Assembly (NCBI RefSeq): GCF_002975205.1
Contig: NZ_PCOC01000001.1
Coordinates: 1,302,001 to 1,366,000, forward strand
Length of the DNA: 64,000 nt
Origin: Ochrobactrum vermis
Lineage (GTDB): Bacteria > Pseudomonadota > Alphaproteobacteria > Rhizobiales > Rhizobiaceae
Direction: 5' to 3'
In this document: positions 46,834 through 56,587 of the stretch, piece by piece
How the letters are laid out: each line of letters begins with the position of its first letter
Numbering within the stretch: position 1 is the first letter of the stretch
The notes under the pieces: model-generated
Database searches by the model: none
Told to the model about the DNA's origin: nothing
The model's input: the letters and a program-made list of their open reading frames with translations, nothing else
Made by a program: the position numbers and the translations under genes

Positions 46834-49082
46834 ACATTCTCCTTGCGGCGAAAAAACCAGAAGACGAAGAGGCCAATCAGCATCAGACCCAGTCCCTGCA
46901 TGAGCAGCATCGTTGCCGGTGTTGCCGTTTGCGGCAAAGGAATGGATGGAGTTGGCGACGATGGCGAGACAGGGCGTTTACGGGCGAGAACATTGCCGCT
47001 CTGCTCATCGGTTTCGATGCTTGCACGATCATCCACGTTGCGGTCTGCACGAATGCCGAACAGCGCGTCATAATCCCAGCCGGCAGGCAGTTGCAGTGGG
47101 ATATCGGCACGGGTCAGCGGCGCATTTGCAGGCCGTGACGGTGTCTGATCGACGGCCACAAGACTTGTCAGTCGGCTGACGAGGTGATGTTCCAGCGCAA
47201 GACGGAGGATGCGTGCATCGGCAGCGTCCTGAGAAATCTTGCCTAGGACCAGTTCCACTTCCGCATCGTCGATCTTGCGACGTGCCCATAATTTCGAAAT
47301 ACCTTCGGCATCCATTGCCTGATCGAGCGGCAGCTTGACCGTCCATGGGCGACCATCGATCTGGCCTTCGATGGTAAGATTTCCAGCCGCCTTGCCCATT
47401 TGCGCAGCGACGACGAGCGGTTCCCCACGATAGAGATCAGGCAGAATGGAAGGGGTCATGCTCACGTTCTTTTCCGAGAATTTTGCCTTCAGGTCGGTAA
47501 CAGCGGGGTTTTCAAGCTTGTCGAAAAGCGCCCGCATGCGTTCGTCCACTTCGTCCGCCGAACCAATATGCGTGAAGGTTCCACGTCCCAGTTCTGCCGC
47601 ACGGTTCATCAGATAGGAGTTCGGAGCAGGCCCTATACCCACCATGAAAATGCGTGACCGTCCGCGACGTGCTCCAATGGCATCGAACAATTGCTGCTCG
47701 TTGCTGATCTCACCGTCGGTCAGGAATACGATCTGACGCAATCCAGCGCCTTGATGGCTGTCATCAAGGGCAGCGTGAAGGGCAGGCAACATCTCTGTTC
47801 CACCTTGCGCTTCAAGGCTCGTTACGAAACCGCGAGCTGAAGCAATATTCTGCTGATTGGCATCGACGGAGTCCTCGAAGAACCGGGTCAATGTGTCATC
47901 GAAGCGGATCACGTTGAAGCGGTCGCCGGGCTGAAGACGCGACAGCGCATAGTCCAGACTGGCCTTCGCCTGTTCAATGGAGGTGCCGCCCATCGACCCT
48001 GAATTGTCGATCACGAAAATGATCTCTCGCTTTGCATTTCGGGTAGTAGCAAGCGTTGGCGAGGTGACATAGGCAAGCACATAATCGTCTTTACCGATAT
48101 GCTCACGAAACAGGCCGACTTGCGGCGTATCGGTTACGACAGCACTCCATTCCAGAACGAAGTCGCGATCTGCAGCAGCGTCTCCGGCCAGCGTGATTTC
48201 ACGCGTCGTATCGTTTTGCGTTTCAATCCTGACCTTGTGATAAAGGCTTTCAACCTTTCCAAGCGGGAAGCCTGCCTTCAGATTGACTGAGACGGTCACC
48301 GGATTGGTTCGTATAACTGCAGGTGGGGTCAAAGGCGTTACAAGCGGGGCGTTGTAAGTATCAGACTTGCCAGCTTCGCTCGACTTGCCCCAGCCATTAT
48401 TCATCTCGACCTTCTGGACGACAGGGGAGGCATTGTCGGGATTGTAACGCGGCGCGACGACCAACGGGACACGGAGCGAAAAACGGCCATCTGAAAGACG
48501 CACGGCCTGCTGATACTCAATCTGAATAACGACTTTCTCGTGCGGTCCGATATTGGCGACGGCATTGGTAAACACGTTGGGCCGCTGCTGTTCGATCAGC
48601 GTGGCTTTTTTCCCCTCGTTTTTCGCCTTTTCGTATATTTCTCGTGCTGCCTGTTTCTCCTTGACGTCGGCGACGATCACGCGATCGCCGATGACCATTT
48701 TCAGCGAATAGACCGCACTTTCTTCGGGCAACGGGAAAACATACAAGGCTTCAACGAAACCGTCCGTCGGGTTCTCGAATGCCTGCGTCAGCCGGGCTCG
48801 TGCCGTCGGGCCGCTCACGTCGAGATTGACATCGGTGGCGAGCCGAGGCGCTTCGACATAACGCCCAGTCTCGTTTGTCTCCAGAAGAAGGCTGCCGGAC
48901 TGAACCTCGTTCGGAGTGATCGAAACAGGAGCTTCGGCACGGGCATGAGCAATCTGCAACAGGCAGAAAACAACAGCCAGCGCTGGCAGTAGCGCCATGT
49001 TGCAGAACCAGACGAATGAGCAGAAGCGGGAGAGAGCTCTGCCTTTAATGCTCTGATTTGGAAGACTTATCGCGGGTGACAT
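46830..49082 (-). CDS. Sortase target protein with VIT and von Willebrand A domains
   Basis: 750 residues from ATG 49082, after AAGGAG. A long signal peptide (hydrophobic MALLPALAVVFCLLQIAHA) precedes a VIT domain (about 60-190, with ALYVFPLPEESAVYSLKM). The vWA domain has a full metal site: DNSGS, the Thr in GGTEM and the Asp in FLTDGE. The C-terminus is a sorting signal: LPQTA at residues 716-720 (46923-46937), a membrane helix, then RRKE. It is the expected substrate of the adjoining sortase. Confidence 0.92.
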   Translation of the reverse strand: MSPAISLPNQSIKGRALSRFCSFVWFCNMALLPALAVVFCLLQIAHARAEAPVSITPNEVQSGSLLLETNETGRYVEAPRLATDVNLDVSGPTARARLTQAFENPTDGFVEALYVFPLPEESAVYSLKMVIGDRVIVADVKEKQAAREIYEKAKNEGKKATLIEQQRPNVFTNAVANIGPHEKVVIQIEYQQAVRLSDGRFSLRVPLVVAPRYNPDNASPVVQKVEMNNGWGKSSEAGKSDTYNAPLVTPLTPPAVIRTNPVTVSVNLKAGFPLGKVESLYHKVRIETQNDTTREITLAGDAAADRDFVLEWSAVVTDTPQVGLFREHIGKDDYVLAYVTSPTLATTRNAKREIIFVIDNSGSMGGTSIEQAKASLDYALSRLQPGDRFNVIRFDDTLTRFFEDSVDANQQNIASARGFVTSLEAQGGTEMLPALHAALDDSHQGAGLRQIVFLTDGEISNEQQLFDAIGARRGRSRIFMVGIGPAPNSYLMNRAAELGRGTFTHIGSADEVDERMRALFDKLENPAVTDLKAKFSEKNVSMTPSILPDLYRGEPLVVAAQMGKAAGNLTIEGQIDGRPWTVKLPLDQAMDAEGISKLWARRKIDDAEVELVLGKISQDAADARILRLALEHHLVSRLTSLVAVDQTPSRPANAPLTRADIPLQLPAGWDYDALFGIRADRNVDDRASIETDEQSGNVLARKRPVSPSSPTPSIPLPQTATPATMLLMQGLGLMLIGLFVFWFFRRKENV

Positions 49083-49250
49083 GACATGCTCCTTGTTCAC
49101 CTCGAAGAACTGGAGACATTGTCGCCGGATGCGGTGTTTCCACTCCAGCGTAAGCTTTGCCAAGTTTCAGCCACCACTTTCCGCAAACCGCCTTGCCGGT
49201 TACGCATATGTGTGGAATTGTGAAGAAAAGTACGCAATTCAGGAAGAGCT

Positions 49251-50018
49251 ATGTCCGATCAGGACTCCCATTTACCCGACCAGATCAATATCCGCGTTGC
49301 CGTAAGGGTTCGCGAGGAAATTGCCCGGCGGCGCATTTCACGCCAGCTACTGGCCGATGAGGCCCGGATCAGCCTTTCAACTTTGGAAAAAGCGCTGTCG
49401 GGACACAGGCCGTTCACGCTCGCGACGATCATCCGGCTCGAACAGGCTATGGGTGTCGCCTTGCGCGAGCAGGGAAATGAAGCGCCCGGCCACCCCACCA
49501 ACAATGGCAACAGTCATGCAGCGGAGGAGCTGGGAGCCTATTCACGAGCCTCGGTATCATGGCTTGAAGGCAATTACCTCACCTTGCGCCCGTCCTTTGG
49601 CGAGGACAAAGCCATTTTTGCTTACACCACGGAAATTGGCTGGGATTTCGATGCCGGCCATCTCAGTTTTCGCGAGCGTGAACGTTCCGACGTCTCGTTC
49701 TCGCAGCACGGTGCGGTTTCCGTTCCGCATCTTTCCGGTCACATCTATCTGGTGACGAACACATCCGGCCAGTACCGCATGGCCGTGCTTTCCCGCCCAA
49801 GCATCACCGGCGAAATGTTCGGCATCCTGACAACATTGCGGGCCGGGCAGGGTGCCCATCTGACACCCGTTGCAACGCCGCTTGCGCTCGTTCCGATGAA
49901 GCAGTTCGCCGATCCGTCTTTCGGGCGTGTCCGGCACGGCGATCGTTCCTTTGCCGACTATTCGATGGTCCTAAGCAAGACGCTGGACGATGGTTATGCC
50001 GGTTTCGTGGCCGGTTGA
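49251..50018 (+). CDS. XRE-family transcriptional regulator
   Basis: 255 residues. The N-terminal helix-turn-helix (about 17-72) reads ARRRISRQLLADEARISLST ... TLATIIRLEQAMG. The C-terminal two thirds is a beta-rich domain of unknown kind (SWLEGNYLTLRPSFGEDKAI ... SGHIYLVTNTSGQYRMAVLS). It is divergent from the sortase substrate gene, 168 bases away, and may regulate it. Its end overlaps the convergent lysR gene by 25 bases. Confidence 0.8.
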   Translation: MSDQDSHLPDQINIRVAVRVREEIARRRISRQLLADEARISLSTLEKALSGHRPFTLATIIRLEQAMGVALREQGNEAPGHPTNNGNSHAAEELGAYSRASVSWLEGNYLTLRPSFGEDKAIFAYTTEIGWDFDAGHLSFRERERSDVSFSQHGAVSVPHLSGHIYLVTNTSGQYRMAVLSRPSITGEMFGILTTLRAGQGAHLTPVATPLALVPMKQFADPSFGRVRHGDRSFADYSMVLSKTLDDGYAGFVAG

Positions 50019-50920
50019 CCTTCGCTTTCATATTTGATTTCCGTCAGCAGCCAGTCCCGAAAAGCCGAGACTGCCGGCGTGTTTGACCGAGCCTTTGGCG
50101 TCACGAAATAATAGCTGCTTGGGCTTTTGACCGTATGCGGACAGGCAACGACAAGCTGGCCGCTCTCGATCTCGGCGCGGATGAGGAACAAGGGCATCAG
50201 AGCAACACCAAGACCGGCAACGCAGGCCTGTGAAACATTCGAGAACTGCTCGAAACGCATTCCCGGAGAAACCGGGGCGGCAATGTCGAGGCTTTTGAAC
50301 CAGTGATCCCAGGCACCGGGACGGGAAGCCATGTTGAACAAGGGAAGCGGCAGAAGATCGACCGGCGTACGAATCGGGTTCTGCTGAAGGAAAGCAGGAC
50401 TGCAGACGGGCGCTACGGTTTCATCCATCAGGAAAATGCTGTCGGCGTTGGGCCAGTCCGGCTGGCCGATGTGGATCGCAGCATCCAGCCCCTCGCGATC
50501 GAAATCGAACTGCCCGATACGTGTCGCAAAATTGAGGATGATATCCGGGTATTTCGCCACGAAGCGCGGTATGCGCGGTATCAGCCATCGTGTCCCGAAT
50601 GTCGGCAGGAAAGCCAGATTGAGCGTGGTGCCACGCATTTGCGACATCACTTGCAGCGACGCGGCCCGGATGGACGCAAGCGCCGGGCCTACAGCCTTGA
50701 GATAGGCGCGTCCGGCCTCGGAGAGAACGACATGGCGGCTGGTACGGTCGAAAAGCGCAGTCCCGAGTTGTTCTTCAAGTGTCGCAATCTGCCGGCTTAC
50801 TGCGCCTTGCGTCAGCGACAGTTCCTCCGCTGCCGCCGAAAAGCTTTCATGCCGCGCAACCGCATCGAAGGCAGCAAGCGCACTCGTGGAGGGAAGCAGG
50901 CGGCGGGATATCGAGGTCAT
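49994..50920 (-). CDS. LysR-family regulator, probably of glutaryl-CoA degradation
   Basis: 308 residues, GcvA-like. The helix-turn-helix FDAVARHESFSAAAEELSLTQGAVSRQIATLEEQLG covers about residues 18-54 (given here in part), and the C-terminal effector domain spans about 95-300. It is divergent from gcdH, 102 bases away. LysR genes in this position (GcdR) activate glutaryl-CoA dehydrogenase genes, so glutarate or glutaryl-CoA is the likely signal (inference). Confidence 0.85.
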   Translation of the reverse strand: MTSISRRLLPSTSALAAFDAVARHESFSAAAEELSLTQGAVSRQIATLEEQLGTALFDRTSRHVVLSEAGRAYLKAVGPALASIRAASLQVMSQMRGTTLNLAFLPTFGTRWLIPRIPRFVAKYPDIILNFATRIGQFDFDREGLDAAIHIGQPDWPNADSIFLMDETVAPVCSPAFLQQNPIRTPVDLLPLPLFNMASRPGAWDHWFKSLDIAAPVSPGMRFEQFSNVSQACVAGLGVALMPLFLIRAEIESGQLVVACPHTVKSPSSYYFVTPKARSNTPAVSAFRDWLLTEIKYESEGQPATKPA

Positions 50921-51022
50921 GATCCATTACTAAACGGAATAGATCGATGAGTAAACGTCGATTGCACCGAACATCCACACGGTTCATATTTCCTGCAAGT
51001 TTTCATTGAGGAGAATACACTG

Positions 51023-52207
51023 ATGTCACGTGCGGCTTTTAGCTGGGAAGACCCGTTTCTGTTGGATGAACAGCTGACCGAAGAGGAACGCATGATCCGC
51101 GACTCGGCCAAGGCTTTCGCAACGGATGTTCTGCTGCCACGCGTTGAAAAGGCTTATCTGGATGAGACGACCGATCCGGAACTTTTCCGCCTCATGGGGC
51201 AGGCTGGTCTCTTGGGCGTGACGCTTCCTGAAGAATATGGCGCGGCCAATGCAGGTTATGTTGCCTATGGGCTGGTTGCGCGTGAAGTCGAGCGCGTCGA
51301 TTCCGGCTACCGTTCGATGATGAGCGTGCAGTCGTCGCTCGTGATGTATCCGATCTATGCCTACGGCTCCGACGAACAGCGCAAGAAATATCTTCCAGGT
51401 CTTGTTTCCGGCGAATTGATCGGCTGCTTCGGCCTGACTGAACCCGATGCAGGCTCCGATCCTGCGGGCATGAAGACCCGTGCCGAGAAAATCGACGGTG
51501 GCTATCGCATCAGCGGTTCCAAGATGTGGATTTCAAACTCGCCAATCGCCGATGTGTTTGTGGTCTGGGCCAAATCCGTTGCCCACGACAATGCTATTCG
51601 CGGCTTCGTACTCGAGAAGGGCATGAAGGGCCTTTCCGCACCGAAGATCGGCGGCAAGCTCTCGCTGCGCGCATCGATCACGGGCGAAATCGTCATGGAT
51701 GGTGTCGAGGTTTCGGAAGACGCGATTCTGCCAAATGTCTCCGGTCTGAAGGGCCCGTTCGGCTGCCTCAATCGCGCCCGTTACGGCATTTCATGGGGTG
51801 TGCTGGGTGCGGCAGAAGATTGCTGGTTCCGCGCGCGCCAGTATGGCCTCGACCGCAAGCAGTTCGACAAGCCTTTGGCTGGTACACAGCTTTACCAGAA
51901 GAAGCTGGCCGATATGCAGACCGAAATAGCACTGGGGCTCCAGGCTTCGCTCCGTGTCGGTCGTCTGTTCGACGATGGCAAGATGGCACCGGAAATGATC
52001 TCCATCGTCAAGCGCAACAATTGCGGCAAGGCGCTCGATATTGCCCGTCAGGCACGCGATATGCACGGCGGTAACGGCATCCAGATCGAATATCACGTTA
52101 TGCGTCACGCGCAGAATCTGGAAACGGTGAATACCTATGAAGGCACGCATGACGTTCATGCGCTGATCCTCGGCCGCGCCCAGACCGGCATTCAGGCTTT
52201 CTTCTGA
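51023..52207 (+). CDS. gcdH: Glutaryl-CoA dehydrogenase
   Basis: 394 residues of the acyl-CoA dehydrogenase family. The block [15 protein letters not shown] carries the glutarate-specific Arg, and [20 protein letters not shown] holds the catalytic Glu, as in human GCDH. It oxidises and decarboxylates glutaryl-CoA to crotonyl-CoA in lysine, hydroxylysine and tryptophan breakdown, passing electrons to ETF. Start ATG 51023 after GAGGAG. A CoA-transferase follows on the same strand. Confidence 0.93.
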   Translation: MSRAAFSWEDPFLLDEQLTEEERMIRDSAKAFATDVLLPRVEKAYLDETTDPELFRLMGQAGLLGVTLPEEYGAANAGYVAYGLVAREVERVDSGYRSMMSVQSSLVMYPIYAYGSDEQRKKYLPGLVSGELIGCFGLTEPDAGSDPAGMKTRAEKIDGGYRISGSKMWISNSPIADVFVVWAKSVAHDNAIRGFVLEKGMKGLSAPKIGGKLSLRASITGEIVMDGVEVSEDAILPNVSGLKGPFGCLNRARYGISWGVLGAAEDCWFRARQYGLDRKQFDKPLAGTQLYQKKLADMQTEIALGLQASLRVGRLFDDGKMAPEMISIVKRNNCGKALDIARQARDMHGGNGIQIEYHVMRHAQNLETVNTYEGTHDVHALILGRAQTGIQAFF

Positions 52208-52235
52208 TCGCTGTACCGCCAAGCCTTCCATTCGG

Positions 52236-52267
52236 GCCCGTTCGCAGTTCGCGGGCGGGCTCTTTTA
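52236..52267 (+). terminator. Probable terminator after gcdH
   Basis: GCCCG-TTCGCAGTTCG-CGGGC stem plus an outer AGCC/GGGCT pairing, followed by CTTTTATTT. Confidence 0.7.
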
Positions 52268-52268
52268 T

Positions 52269-52372
52269 TTAGAGCGCGTTTCGATCTGATTGCATCAGAT
52301 CGACACTCTAACTATTTGTTTTGACGCGCATCTTATCCGAAAACCGCTTCGCACTTTCGGGATGCGCTCTAA
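52269..52372. repeat. Full-length Bru-RS-type palindromic repeat (104 bp)
   Basis: Bounded by TTAGAGCGCG and CGCGCTCTAA-like ends (TTAGAGCGC ... GCGCTCTAA). It contains CGATCTGATTGCATCAGATCG and the GAAAACCGCTTCGCACTTTCGG segment. The size matches the roughly 103-105 bp reported for Bru-RS elements of Brucella. It lies between gcdH and the CoA-transferase gene. Confidence 0.85.
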
Positions 52373-52388
52373 TACGGGATTGCTGAAA

Positions 52389-53534
52389 ATGCAGAATACA
52401 CCGCTTGACGGTCTCAAGGTGGTAGAACTGGCGCGCATTCTTGCCGGGCCATGGGTAGGGCAGACGCTCTCCGATCTCGGCGCCGATGTCATCAAGGTGG
52501 AAAGCCTTGAAGGGGACGATACGCGCAAATGGGGTCCGCCGTTCATTGACGTGGAAGGCGAACGATCCGCCGCCTATTTCCATGCCTGCAATCGTGGCAA
52601 GCGCTCGATTACAGCAGATTTTCGCACCGACGAAGGTCGGGAACTGGTGCGCCAGCTTGTAGCCGAAGCCGACGTCGTCATCGAAAACTTCAAGCTGGGC
52701 GGGCTGGATAAATATGGTCTCGACTATGAGAGCCTGAAAGCCATCAATCCGCGCCTGATCTATTGCTCGATCACCGGATTCGGCCATACCGGCCCCTATG
52801 CGGAGCGTGCGGGCTATGATTTCATGATCCAGGGCATGGGCGGCATCATGGATCTCACGGGCGAGCCTGACGGCGAGCCGCAGAAGATCGGCGTGGCTTT
52901 TGCGGACATTTTCACCGGGCTTTACAGCGTGATTGCGATCCAGTCCGCGCTTATCATGCGCGAGCGCACTGGCACAGGCCAGCATGTCGATATGGCACTT
53001 TTCGACTGTATGTCGGCGGTACTCGCCAATCAGGCCATGAACTATCTCGCATCAGGCGTATCGCCGAAGCGGATGGGCAATGCGCATCCGAATATCGCGC
53101 CTTATCAGACACTGCCTGTCTCCGATGGCTATTTCATCATCGCTTGCGGCAATGACGGACAGTTCGGAAAATTGACTTCCTTGCTTGGCATCGGTGCCGT
53201 CGCAGCCGATGAGCGTTTCGTCAGCAATTCGGCGCGTGTCGCCAACCGCGCAGCTCTGACAGCGCTGCTGGAAGAAAAGACTAAAGGGTGGAAGCGTGAC
53301 GACCTGCTGGCCGAACTTGCCAGAATCGGTGTGCCTGCCGGACCGATCAATACGGTGGCAGATGTGTTTGCAGACCCGCAATTCGAGGCAAGGGCGATGA
53401 AGATCGACCCGCAAGGCGTTCCCGGCTTGCGAACGCCCATTCGCTTCTCCGATGCTGAACTGAAGCTCGACAGGCGTTCGCCGAAACTTGGGGAGCATAG
53501 CGACGCAATCATCGCGGAAATCAGCAAAAACTGA
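52389..53534 (+). CDS. Class III CoA-transferase, probably glutarate CoA-transferase
   Basis: 381 residues from ATG 52389 (MQNTPLDGLKVVELARILAGP); upstream in-frame starts are inside the repeat. Family marks are GPWVGQTLSDLGADVIKVE, SITGFGHTGPYAERAGYDF and HVDMALFDC with the catalytic Asp. Next to gcdH it is most likely the succinyl-CoA:glutarate CoA-transferase that feeds glutaryl-CoA. The assignment to glutarate comes from context only. Confidence 0.85.
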   Translation: MQNTPLDGLKVVELARILAGPWVGQTLSDLGADVIKVESLEGDDTRKWGPPFIDVEGERSAAYFHACNRGKRSITADFRTDEGRELVRQLVAEADVVIENFKLGGLDKYGLDYESLKAINPRLIYCSITGFGHTGPYAERAGYDFMIQGMGGIMDLTGEPDGEPQKIGVAFADIFTGLYSVIAIQSALIMRERTGTGQHVDMALFDCMSAVLANQAMNYLASGVSPKRMGNAHPNIAPYQTLPVSDGYFIIACGNDGQFGKLTSLLGIGAVAADERFVSNSARVANRAALTALLEEKTKGWKRDDLLAELARIGVPAGPINTVADVFADPQFEARAMKIDPQGVPGLRTPIRFSDAELKLDRRSPKLGEHSDAIIAEISKN

Positions 53535-53557
53535 ACGAGAATATCGTCATGAACCAG

Positions 53558-53587
53558 ACGCGCTCTTCATCGAAGGGCGCGTTTTCA
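53558..53587 (+). terminator. Rho-independent terminator after the CoA-transferase gene
   Basis: ACGCGCTCTTC / GAAGGGCGCGT stem with one mismatch, then TTTTC. Confidence 0.85.
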
Positions 53588-53681
53588 TTTGGCATATATC
53601 GATAGGAAGTGAAGATCTCTAATCAAGAAACAACTTTAACCCCTTGCGGGGAAAGTATTTTAAATTGTTCTTGAGAGAAGA

Positions 53682-53766
53682 TGGTGCGGTCGAGAAGACT
53701 CGAACTTCCACGGGTTGCCCCACAGCGACCTCAACGCTGCGCGTCTACCAATTCCGCCACGACCGC
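53682..53766 (-). tRNA. tRNA-Leu (anticodon GAG)
   Basis: 85 bases on the minus strand with encoded CCA. The acceptor stem is GCGGTCG / CGACCGC plus A-CCA. The anticodon stem CAGCG / CGCTG closes the loop TTGAGGT, so the anticodon is GAG and reads CUC and CUU. A long variable arm (class II) and the T loop GTTCGAGTC are seen. An open frame on the other strand crosses it and is not a gene. Confidence 0.96.
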
Positions 53767-54073
53767 CCGTGGTAGGAGCCGAACTTCGTCGGCGAGTGGG
53801 CATTTAGCAAATCACTTTGGGGTGCACAAGCCCCATCTGCATCTTCCGGCAATCTTTTTGAAAAAGAATGTGAAAAAGCCGGTCCCCAATTATAGCAGAT
53901 GTAGTCGAAACCCCGATTTTCCGGGTTTTTTCAAAGACTTCCACAAAGACAATAAATTTCAGAAAAACGTCATCAAACGAGAGCCTTGGGGCGGAAGAAA
54001 GAGCTGCGAAGGGCATCGAAATGTGAATCTGACGAATCCGATTCATTCAGATTCGTCGGAAACGTCAAAAAAA
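53767..54073. other. Gene-free stretch between tRNA-Leu and the patatin gene
   Basis: About 300 bases with no supported gene. It contains a hairpin with T-tract at 53908-53931 (ACCCCGATTTTCCGGGTTTTTT, + strand) and an inverted repeat GACGAATC ... GATTCGTC around 54032-54058, possibly the weak end signal of the patatin gene. Confidence 0.5.
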
Positions 54074-55018
54074 TCAGCCGGCGATGCCCTGAAGACGTTT
54101 GATATCCTCAAGCCGCTTCAATGTTTCCGCATATCCGGCATCGATTGCCTCGGATGCGCGATGGAAATCGGCGAGACCGATCTGCCCCACAATCGGCATA
54201 AGCGTGACATCCGGTGGATCGCCAGCCATTCGGGCACGTGAGATACGATCCTGAATGATGTTGAAGGCTTCCATCATCACGCCGGTAATGCCGAGACGGG
54301 CTTCTTTCTCGCCATGGATTGCTTCAGCCAGACCTTCCTGGCGCGATTGCGCGTGCTTGATGACGGCGGCGCGCCCGTATTGGTCGTAATGCAGATTAAC
54401 TGCCAGAACGAGGCGCTGCTCATAAGCACGACATACGGATACGGGCACAGGATTGACCAATGCACCGTCCACCAGAACACGCTCCTGCCAGCGCACAGGT
54501 TCGAAAACACCGGGCAGGGCGTAAGAGGCACGCATGGCATCGACAAGCGGACCTGATGACAGCCAGATTTCATGACCGGTGCGCAATTCGGTGCAGATGG
54601 CAACAAAGGGACGATCCAGCTCCTCAATGCGTAATCCGTCCAGATGTTCGCGCAAGCGGCCGTCGAGCCTCATGCCGCCGAACAGCCCGCTGCCGCGAAA
54701 TGTGATGTCGAGAAGGTTGAACATGCGCCGCCGTGTGAGGCTGCGGGCGAACTCTTCCAGCTCATCAAGCTTTCCGGCCAGATAACAGCCGCCCACGAGC
54801 GCGCCTATAGATGTCCCGGCAATCATCTCTATATCGATATTGGCTTCGTCCAGTGCGCGCAGAACGCCGATATGCGCCCAACCGCGCGCAGCTCCTCCGC
54901 CAAGCGCCAAGGCTATCCGGCGCGGCTCACGCTTGATTTCATGCTTTTCGATGATCTCTTCTGTCGGCGGGGCGAGGTCGTTATTCGCAGCCTTCCGCCT
55001 TTGCCCCCATGCAAGCAT
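54074..55018 (-). CDS. Patatin-like phospholipase family protein
   Basis: 314 residues from the ATG at 55018; the frame continues into a mosaic repeat, so the longer start is doubtful. The oxyanion motif GGGAARGWAHIGVL, the nucleophile motif AGTSIGALVGG and the Asp motif DGALVNPVPVSV are all intact. This is the RssA/YchK-like single-domain group of bacterial patatins, expected to hydrolyse lipid esters. The natural substrate is unknown. Confidence 0.88.
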   Translation of the reverse strand: MLAWGQRRKAANNDLAPPTEEIIEKHEIKREPRRIALALGGGAARGWAHIGVLRALDEANIDIEMIAGTSIGALVGGCYLAGKLDELEEFARSLTRRRMFNLLDITFRGSGLFGGMRLDGRLREHLDGLRIEELDRPFVAICTELRTGHEIWLSSGPLVDAMRASYALPGVFEPVRWQERVLVDGALVNPVPVSVCRAYEQRLVLAVNLHYDQYGRAAVIKHAQSRQEGLAEAIHGEKEARLGITGVMMEAFNIIQDRISRARMAGDPPDVTLMPIVGQIGLADFHRASEAIDAGYAETLKRLEDIKRLQGIAG

Positions 55019-55046
55019 CACGATGGAAACCTCTTCGTCTCGACTT

Positions 55047-55160
55047 GGAGCATTTCCGGCAAAAGGGCCCAGCAAAAGGCGAAGCGGTTTGCGTCAGGAA
55101 ATGCGTACAACAAATAGCTAAAGCGATTCCGACAGTTCCGTTTGACAGGAACCGCTTCAG
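55047..55160. repeat. Palindromic mosaic repeat upstream of the patatin gene
   Basis: GGAGCATTTCCGGCAAAAGG ... GCGAAGCGGTTTGCGTCAGGAAATGCG (55047-55107), then an AAGCGATTCC ... GGAACCGCTT hairpin to 55158. It lies in the leader of the patatin gene. Confidence 0.7.
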
Positions 55161-55246
55161 ATTAGCGAAACATAGTATCCAAAGAATAAATGCTGCAAAT
55201 TGATGGCGCGACTCTTATTCGCGCCATCACATCCTTTTGACCGCAG

Positions 55247-55672
55247 TTAATGCTCGTGATCGCAAGCGCCTTCAATGGCGAGCGATATATCGCCATTCTC
55301 GGCGAGAACCTGCCGATAAAAACAGGAGCGGCGACCCGTGTGGCATGTCGGTCCATCGCCTGCGACGCGCACTTTCAGCCAAAGCGCGTCCTGATCGCAA
55401 TCCGTGCGCAACTCGACAACACTTTGCAGATTGCCTGACGTCTCGCCCTTCTTCCAGAGCGTGGCCCGCGAACGGGACCAGTAATGCGCAATTCCCGTTT
55501 CCAGGGTGAGGCGCAATGCTTCCTCGTTCATATGAGCCACCATCAGCAATTCGCCGTCACGCACATCAGTGACGACTGCTGTAATGAGACCTGATGCATC
55601 GAAGCGCGGCATGAATGCCGCGCCTTCTTCTACGGCCTTCTTGTCGGAAGGCTGGGTGGGAAAGAAGCTCAT
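55247..55672 (-). CDS. hisI: Phosphoribosyl-AMP cyclohydrolase HisI
   Basis: 141 residues. The HisI core [19 protein letters not shown] and [13 protein letters not shown] is followed by the metal-binding [11 protein letters not shown] and [12 protein letters not shown]. It opens the purine ring of PR-AMP in histidine synthesis. It stands apart from other his genes, ten bases after folE, and shares that transcript. Confidence 0.95.
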   Translation of the reverse strand: MSFFPTQPSDKKAVEEGAAFMPRFDASGLITAVVTDVRDGELLMVAHMNEEALRLTLETGIAHYWSRSRATLWKKGETSGNLQSVVELRTDCDQDALWLKVRVAGDGPTCHTGRRSCFYRQVLAENGDISLAIEGACDHEH

Positions 55673-55682
55673 TATCTGCCGC

Positions 55683-56327
55683 TTATCTGCGGGTCAGGGT
55701 CATGAAACGCACCTGTTCCTCCGCATTCACCTGCATTTCGCCGGTAAACGTGGTGGTGATGGTCGTCGAACCCTGCTTGCGGATACCGCGCATGGCCATG
55801 CACATATGCTCGGCCTCGATCATGACCGCAACGCCGCGTGGCTTCAAAATGCGCTGGATGCTATCGGCGATTTGCGCGGTGATGCTTTCCTGCGTCTGCA
55901 GGCGGCGCGCGAAAATATCCACGACGCGGGCAATCTTGGAAAGACCCACCACCTTGTGATCAGGCAGATAGGCAACATGCGCCTTGCCAATGATCGGCAC
56001 CATATGGTGCTCGCAATGCGAATGGAACGAAATGTCCTTCACGAGAACAAGATCGTTATAGCCGCCGACTTCCTCGAACACCGTGCCGAGGACCTCTTCC
56101 GGGCTTTCCGTATAACCTGCGAACAGCTCCTTATAGGCCTTGGCCACGCGCTTCGGCGTTTCCAGAAGACCTTCGCGCTCCGGGTTGTCTCCGGCCCAGA
56201 GCAAAAGCGTGCGTACGGCGGCTTCTGCATCGGCCTGCGTCGGCTTGCCATGCAAAAGGGCTACGTTTGCCTGCTTGTTGGTCGGCAGGCCGGAATCTTC
56301 ATCTTCTTTGAGGATGCGAGCGTCCAT
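55683..56327 (-). CDS. folE: GTP cyclohydrolase I
   Basis: 214 residues from ATG 56327, after TGGAGA. The zinc and active-site segment [20 protein letters not shown] is intact, as are [22 protein letters not shown] and the later cysteine-containing region. It converts GTP to dihydroneopterin triphosphate, the first step to folate. Here it is cotranscribed with hisI, another GTP/purine-ring opening enzyme. Confidence 0.96.
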   Translation of the reverse strand: MDARILKEDEDSGLPTNKQANVALLHGKPTQADAEAAVRTLLLWAGDNPEREGLLETPKRVAKAYKELFAGYTESPEEVLGTVFEEVGGYNDLVLVKDISFHSHCEHHMVPIIGKAHVAYLPDHKVVGLSKIARVVDIFARRLQTQESITAQIADSIQRILKPRGVAVMIEAEHMCMAMRGIRKQGSTTITTTFTGEMQVNAEEQVRFMTLTRR

Positions 56328-56587
56328 CAGTATTCTCCAGTAGTCTCCTTCAAGGAGGAGACGAGTTAAACGGACAATACAACGATGCGCTTTGCGAGCG
56401 GGCGATGTATTGATCCGGCGCTTAAGGTCACCGGACAGGTTTTCGTGCGACTGCCCCCGGGTCTGTGCTAATGTTACCCATGGCGCAGACGCTACCTGCC
56501 TATTATATAGACATTAAATTGCAACTTCAAACCGCAGTCGGGCGACAAAATTATGTTTTTCTCCGGCACAGCGGAAGGTTCGCCGCC

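Noticed and set aside
53681..54241. A 186-codon + strand frame across the tRNA-Leu region
   Set aside because: It runs through the tRNA gene in antisense and a terminator-like hairpin, has no ribosome site and resembles no protein.
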